Source of the DNA: Methylococcaceae bacterium
GTDB taxonomy: Bacteria > Pseudomonadota > Gammaproteobacteria > Methylococcales > Methylococcaceae
Assembly (NCBI GenBank): GCA_902810705.1
Contig: CADDYU010000016.1
Coordinates: 1-45,222, forward strand
DNA length: 45,222 nt
Reading direction: 5' to 3'
Part shown: positions 42,890 through 45,222 of the stretch, one piece after another
Layout: each line of letters begins with the position of its first letter
How positions within the stretch are numbered: the first letter of the stretch is position 1
Position numbers and translations under genes: made by a program
The notes under the pieces: model-generated
Told to the model about the DNA's origin: nothing
Seen by the model: only the letters and a program-made list of their open reading frames with translations
The model's database searches: none

Positions 42890-44896
42890 CTAGGGGATGA
42901 GCGCCGGATCATCGTCCAGTGACAATAGGAAGGCGATCACGTCGTCCTGATCTTGCCCGCTAAACCCACCTTCTATATCCACCCAAAACTCATGACCGCT
43001 GCCGTCGACATTCGCTTGCTGGAGCCGTGTGTCGGTCCGGTTCGTTTTGACCAAGGCGGCGCGTAGCTGCCGATCAAGCAATAGCCGCAAGCTGTTGACC
43101 GGGTCGGTGGGGAGACCTACGAATACCGTACCGGCTGGCCCGAGTTGGCGGGCTCTCGCGATAATGAAGCGATTGCCGTTCCGGCGTAGCGCCTCGGGTC
43201 CCGCAGCGACGCCGCCATCGTGCAAATAAGGCGCACTCACCTGCAAGCCGATCAGACTAGGCACCTTGAGACCTCCCGCAGGATCATTTTGGGCATAAGC
43301 CCGCTGCCGGTCTTCCGCTGGGCTAATATCTTCAGGCACGCGAATAATCCTAGGATTCAGCGGCAACGGCACCGGCACATCGGCGGGATAGGTCCGCGGC
43401 GGACCGAAGACCCTGAGGAATGCGGCCAGCGCGCGGGCCCGAGAAGGCTGGCTGCCGATTTGCGACTGAGATACGACGCGATGATTGGTGAACCGAGAGC
43501 CGCTGTGGCAACCGGCACATCCCGCTCGCTTGAAAACTTGGGCGCCGTGGCGAACGGCGTTCGGGTCTTCCGAGCGGTATGGAGGGGGCGCTAAGGTATT
43601 CTGAAAGGCGGACATGCCGTTGAGCTGTGCCGCTACGGGGAGACCAGGCGTCGCCGGCATGAGCCCATCCAGGATGAATGGAGATCCCAACGGATAGCCC
43701 GGCATGGTAATGGCCCGGTTGAGGGCCGGCGCGCCCGGTGTTGGATCCATTCGCTCCAGAAACTTCCCGGGGGGTTCATCCCCAGGCGGACGGAACCTCG
43801 GGTCGGCCGCGCGCTGCAACAGCACCCCGACATAGACATCCTTGGGAATGCCCAGCAGCAATGGGCTGCTGTCGGCTCCGGTGCTCAGATCGGAGTTGGT
43901 GCCATGGACATTGGCGTTGAGGGTCGTCAACCCATGAAACCAGCCAATGGCGGCGAAGCCGCTCCAACCGTAGGGCCAGGCGTCGAAGGTGTATGCGGTT
44001 GGGATTTGTGACGGATTATTGACGAGATCGCCGGTGGAATCGAAATTCCCCGGGGGCCAAGCCAGCAGGGCGGCGTCGACGGCATCCTCCAGGGCCTCGG
44101 GATCCGGGAGGCTCACCTTTTTGCCATCGGCATTCTCGTAGCTATTCAGGCCGGGTGGAAATTGCAGGGGATTGACGCTGGTCTGGCGGAAAAAAGCCGC
44201 GGAATTGCTCGCGAAGGCGAGCAAGAGCCCCGCGTTCAGATCGGAGTTCGGCGCGCCCTCCAGGATGAGGCCCGTCCGAGGATCGACCGTGGCATGACAG
44301 GCAGCGCAGGTCATGCCCACCTGCAATCGCCCGCGCTTCACGAAAATCCGCATGCCCAAGGGCGTCAAGCTACCCTTGGGCACGTCTAGCCCCGTGTTGA
44401 TCCAGGTACCCTCGCGAAACCGGTGGCCACCGACGGTGATCTCCCGATCTATCGGGATCTGGAGATTGGTGGTCGCCTCGCCTCCCAACGAGAGAGTGGC
44501 TCTCATAAGGGTCCAGGGATTGACAGGACCATCCAAAATGCCCACTACCTGGGTCAGGAAGATTTCGTTACTGTAAGTTTCCTCGTAGAACGCGCGGCGG
44601 CCGAGGTTCACCAAGTCCTGCGTGATCGCCACGGCGCCATTCTCTGGCGCGAGTTGCCGCTTGCCGTCTTTACTGGCGAGGAGCCGGGCGGCTTCGTCCC
44701 GGCCCACGGTCTTGCCCAAAATGTCGTAGGAACCGATTTCAAGGGGGGCGGGTTTGCTGAGAGGCGTTAACGTTCGATCGAGGCTCGGTGCATTCGGAAA
44801 TGAGAAGTCGGAGAATTTCGCTAGATAAACCGTGGCCGCAAGCGTCAAGACCGCCAATACCAGTCCCCCAAGCGCCACAAGGGATCGAGGCCGCAT
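42890..44896 (-). CDS. Large membrane-anchored di-haem cytochrome c peroxidase-like protein
   Basis: This 668-aa protein has an N-terminal membrane helix (about 5-25) that anchors or exports it, then two haem c motifs: CAACH (197-201) and CAGCH (460-464). The second domain resembles MauG/CcpA-type di-haem peroxidases (KVPSLIGLQVSAPYLHDGG, then GSGHEFWVDIEGGFSGQDQDDVIAFLLSL). About 400 residues is typical of CcpA/MauG, so the N-terminal half is unusually large, with over 250 residues between the haems. It may reduce peroxide or oxidise a periplasmic partner. AGGAG lies 9 bp before the ATG at 44896. It converges on spoVR across about 60 bp, which hold GGCC-type dyads and a candidate AGGATC/GATCCT stem. 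Confidence 0.88.
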   Translation of the reverse strand: MRPRSLVALGGLVLAVLTLAATVYLAKFSDFSFPNAPSLDRTLTPLSKPAPLEIGSYDILGKTVGRDEAARLLASKDGKRQLAPENGAVAITQDLVNLGRRAFYEETYSNEIFLTQVVGILDGPVNPWTLMRATLSLGGEATTNLQIPIDREITVGGHRFREGTWINTGLDVPKGSLTPLGMRIFVKRGRLQVGMTCAACHATVDPRTGLILEGAPNSDLNAGLLLAFASNSAAFFRQTSVNPLQFPPGLNSYENADGKKVSLPDPEALEDAVDAALLAWPPGNFDSTGDLVNNPSQIPTAYTFDAWPYGWSGFAAIGWFHGLTTLNANVHGTNSDLSTGADSSPLLLGIPKDVYVGVLLQRAADPRFRPPGDEPPGKFLERMDPTPGAPALNRAITMPGYPLGSPFILDGLMPATPGLPVAAQLNGMSAFQNTLAPPPYRSEDPNAVRHGAQVFKRAGCAGCHSGSRFTNHRVVSQSQIGSQPSRARALAAFLRVFGPPRTYPADVPVPLPLNPRIIRVPEDISPAEDRQRAYAQNDPAGGLKVPSLIGLQVSAPYLHDGGVAAGPEALRRNGNRFIIARARQLGPAGTVFVGLPTDPVNSLRLLLDRQLRAALVKTNRTDTRLQQANVDGSGHEFWVDIEGGFSGQDQDDVIAFLLSLDDDPALIP

Positions 44897-45103
44897 GTTT
44901 CATCTCCTGTGTTCTCGGCCGCCACGTTCGAGAATGGATAAGACTGGAGCAATTGATTGCGAATCCGCGTAGAGGTAGAGTCTCTTACGATGGCTTACCC
45001 GAAGAGCGCCAAGCCTGCTCGTGACGACTGTACTTATTGTTAGGGAGATTTCAGGGGCTGAAAATTCCGTTTTTTATGCCTATCTTCGATCCGCCATTCC
45101 CCC
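44897..45103. promoter_or_regulatory. Upstream region of the di-haem cytochrome gene
   Basis: Apart from the Shine-Dalgarno sequence of the cytochrome gene, these 207 bp show no recognisable gene. They lie between the cytochrome gene and the end of the next minus-strand ABC gene. A promoter for the cytochrome gene is expected here, but I could not place its boxes with confidence. Confidence 0.3.
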
Positions 45104-45222
45104 TTACCGATACGCGCGGTGGCGGGAGGGGGTTTTGAGGGGGTGAGTGGTTTGCAGCTGCCACATGGCCTCGAACACCCCCTGCCGGCGGCGCAGCTCC
45201 TGGGGACTGCCGTCCTCCACGA
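45104..45222 (-). CDS. C-terminal fragment of an ABC transporter ATPase (cut by window edge)
   Basis: The last 38 codons of a minus-strand gene enter at the right edge and stop at TAA 45104-45106. They read VEDGSPQELRRRQGVFEAMW, then QLQTTHP. This matches the end of ABC ATPase domains of the MsbA/HlyB type, just after the switch His region (ExGxxxEL...G.F..L/MW). The rest of the gene lies outside the window, so half- or full-transporter status and the substrate cannot be told. Confidence 0.75.
   Translation of the reverse strand, partial: VEDGSPQELRRRQGVFEAMWQLQTTHPLKTPSRHRAYR

Overview
The window is high-GC chromosomal DNA from a gammaproteobacterium. The conserved pairs bamD / rluD-pgeF and argS-SPOR, and the prkA-yeaH-spoVR operon, fit that class. 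A methanotroph-like (Methylococcales) host is my guess from the overall gene mix; nothing here proves it. No tRNA, rRNA, CRISPR array or intact insertion sequence was seen.

Layout. (1) 195-3353, plus strand: a periplasmic adaptor, an ABC ATPase and an FtsX-type permease form an export operon. A second FtsX-type permease, of the kind that normally completes such operons, lies alone at 14282-15463. (2) 3501-12532, minus strand: a SulP anion transporter is followed after 21 bp by six overlapping or closely packed genes related to hydrogenase-4 and complex I (NuoL-, NuoH-, NuoK-, NuoN/M-, NuoCD- and NuoB-like). The large subunit lacks the Ni-binding cysteine pairs, so this is an Ehr-type (energy-converting hydrogenase-related) complex and not a hydrogenase. 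(3) 12836-14126, plus strand: a small RRM protein, a possible 49-aa ORF and an XRE-S24 regulator whose protease serine is missing. Regions 2 and 3 together look like a block inserted between the two permease genes.

(4) 15646-20824, minus strand: a MEKHLA-domain protein, a short form of the large NAD-glutamate dehydrogenase, and an RsbW-like kinase with its STAS antagonist. (5) 21170-24025: a 951-aa TIR-STAND-TPR protein, the best immunity or signalling candidate here, with a degenerate TIR active site. (6) 24150-33126, housekeeping: argS, a SPOR protein, mltB, a cold-shock-type RRM protein, a PfkB kinase, bamD, rluD, pgeF and a ZIP metal transporter. (7) 33454-37355: a PAP2 phosphatase, a DUF2231 membrane protein and a GH15 glucoamylase-like enzyme. 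(8) 38049-42828: the prkA-yeaH-spoVR stress operon behind a leader holding four successive dyads. (9) 42890-44896: a large di-haem cytochrome c peroxidase-like protein. (10) The right edge holds the C-terminus of an ABC ATPase.

The most unusual material is the SulP-Ehr cluster (an ion-translocating complex without a hydrogenase site, in one transcript with an anion transporter), its position inside a broken ABC export operon, and the TIR-STAND-TPR protein.
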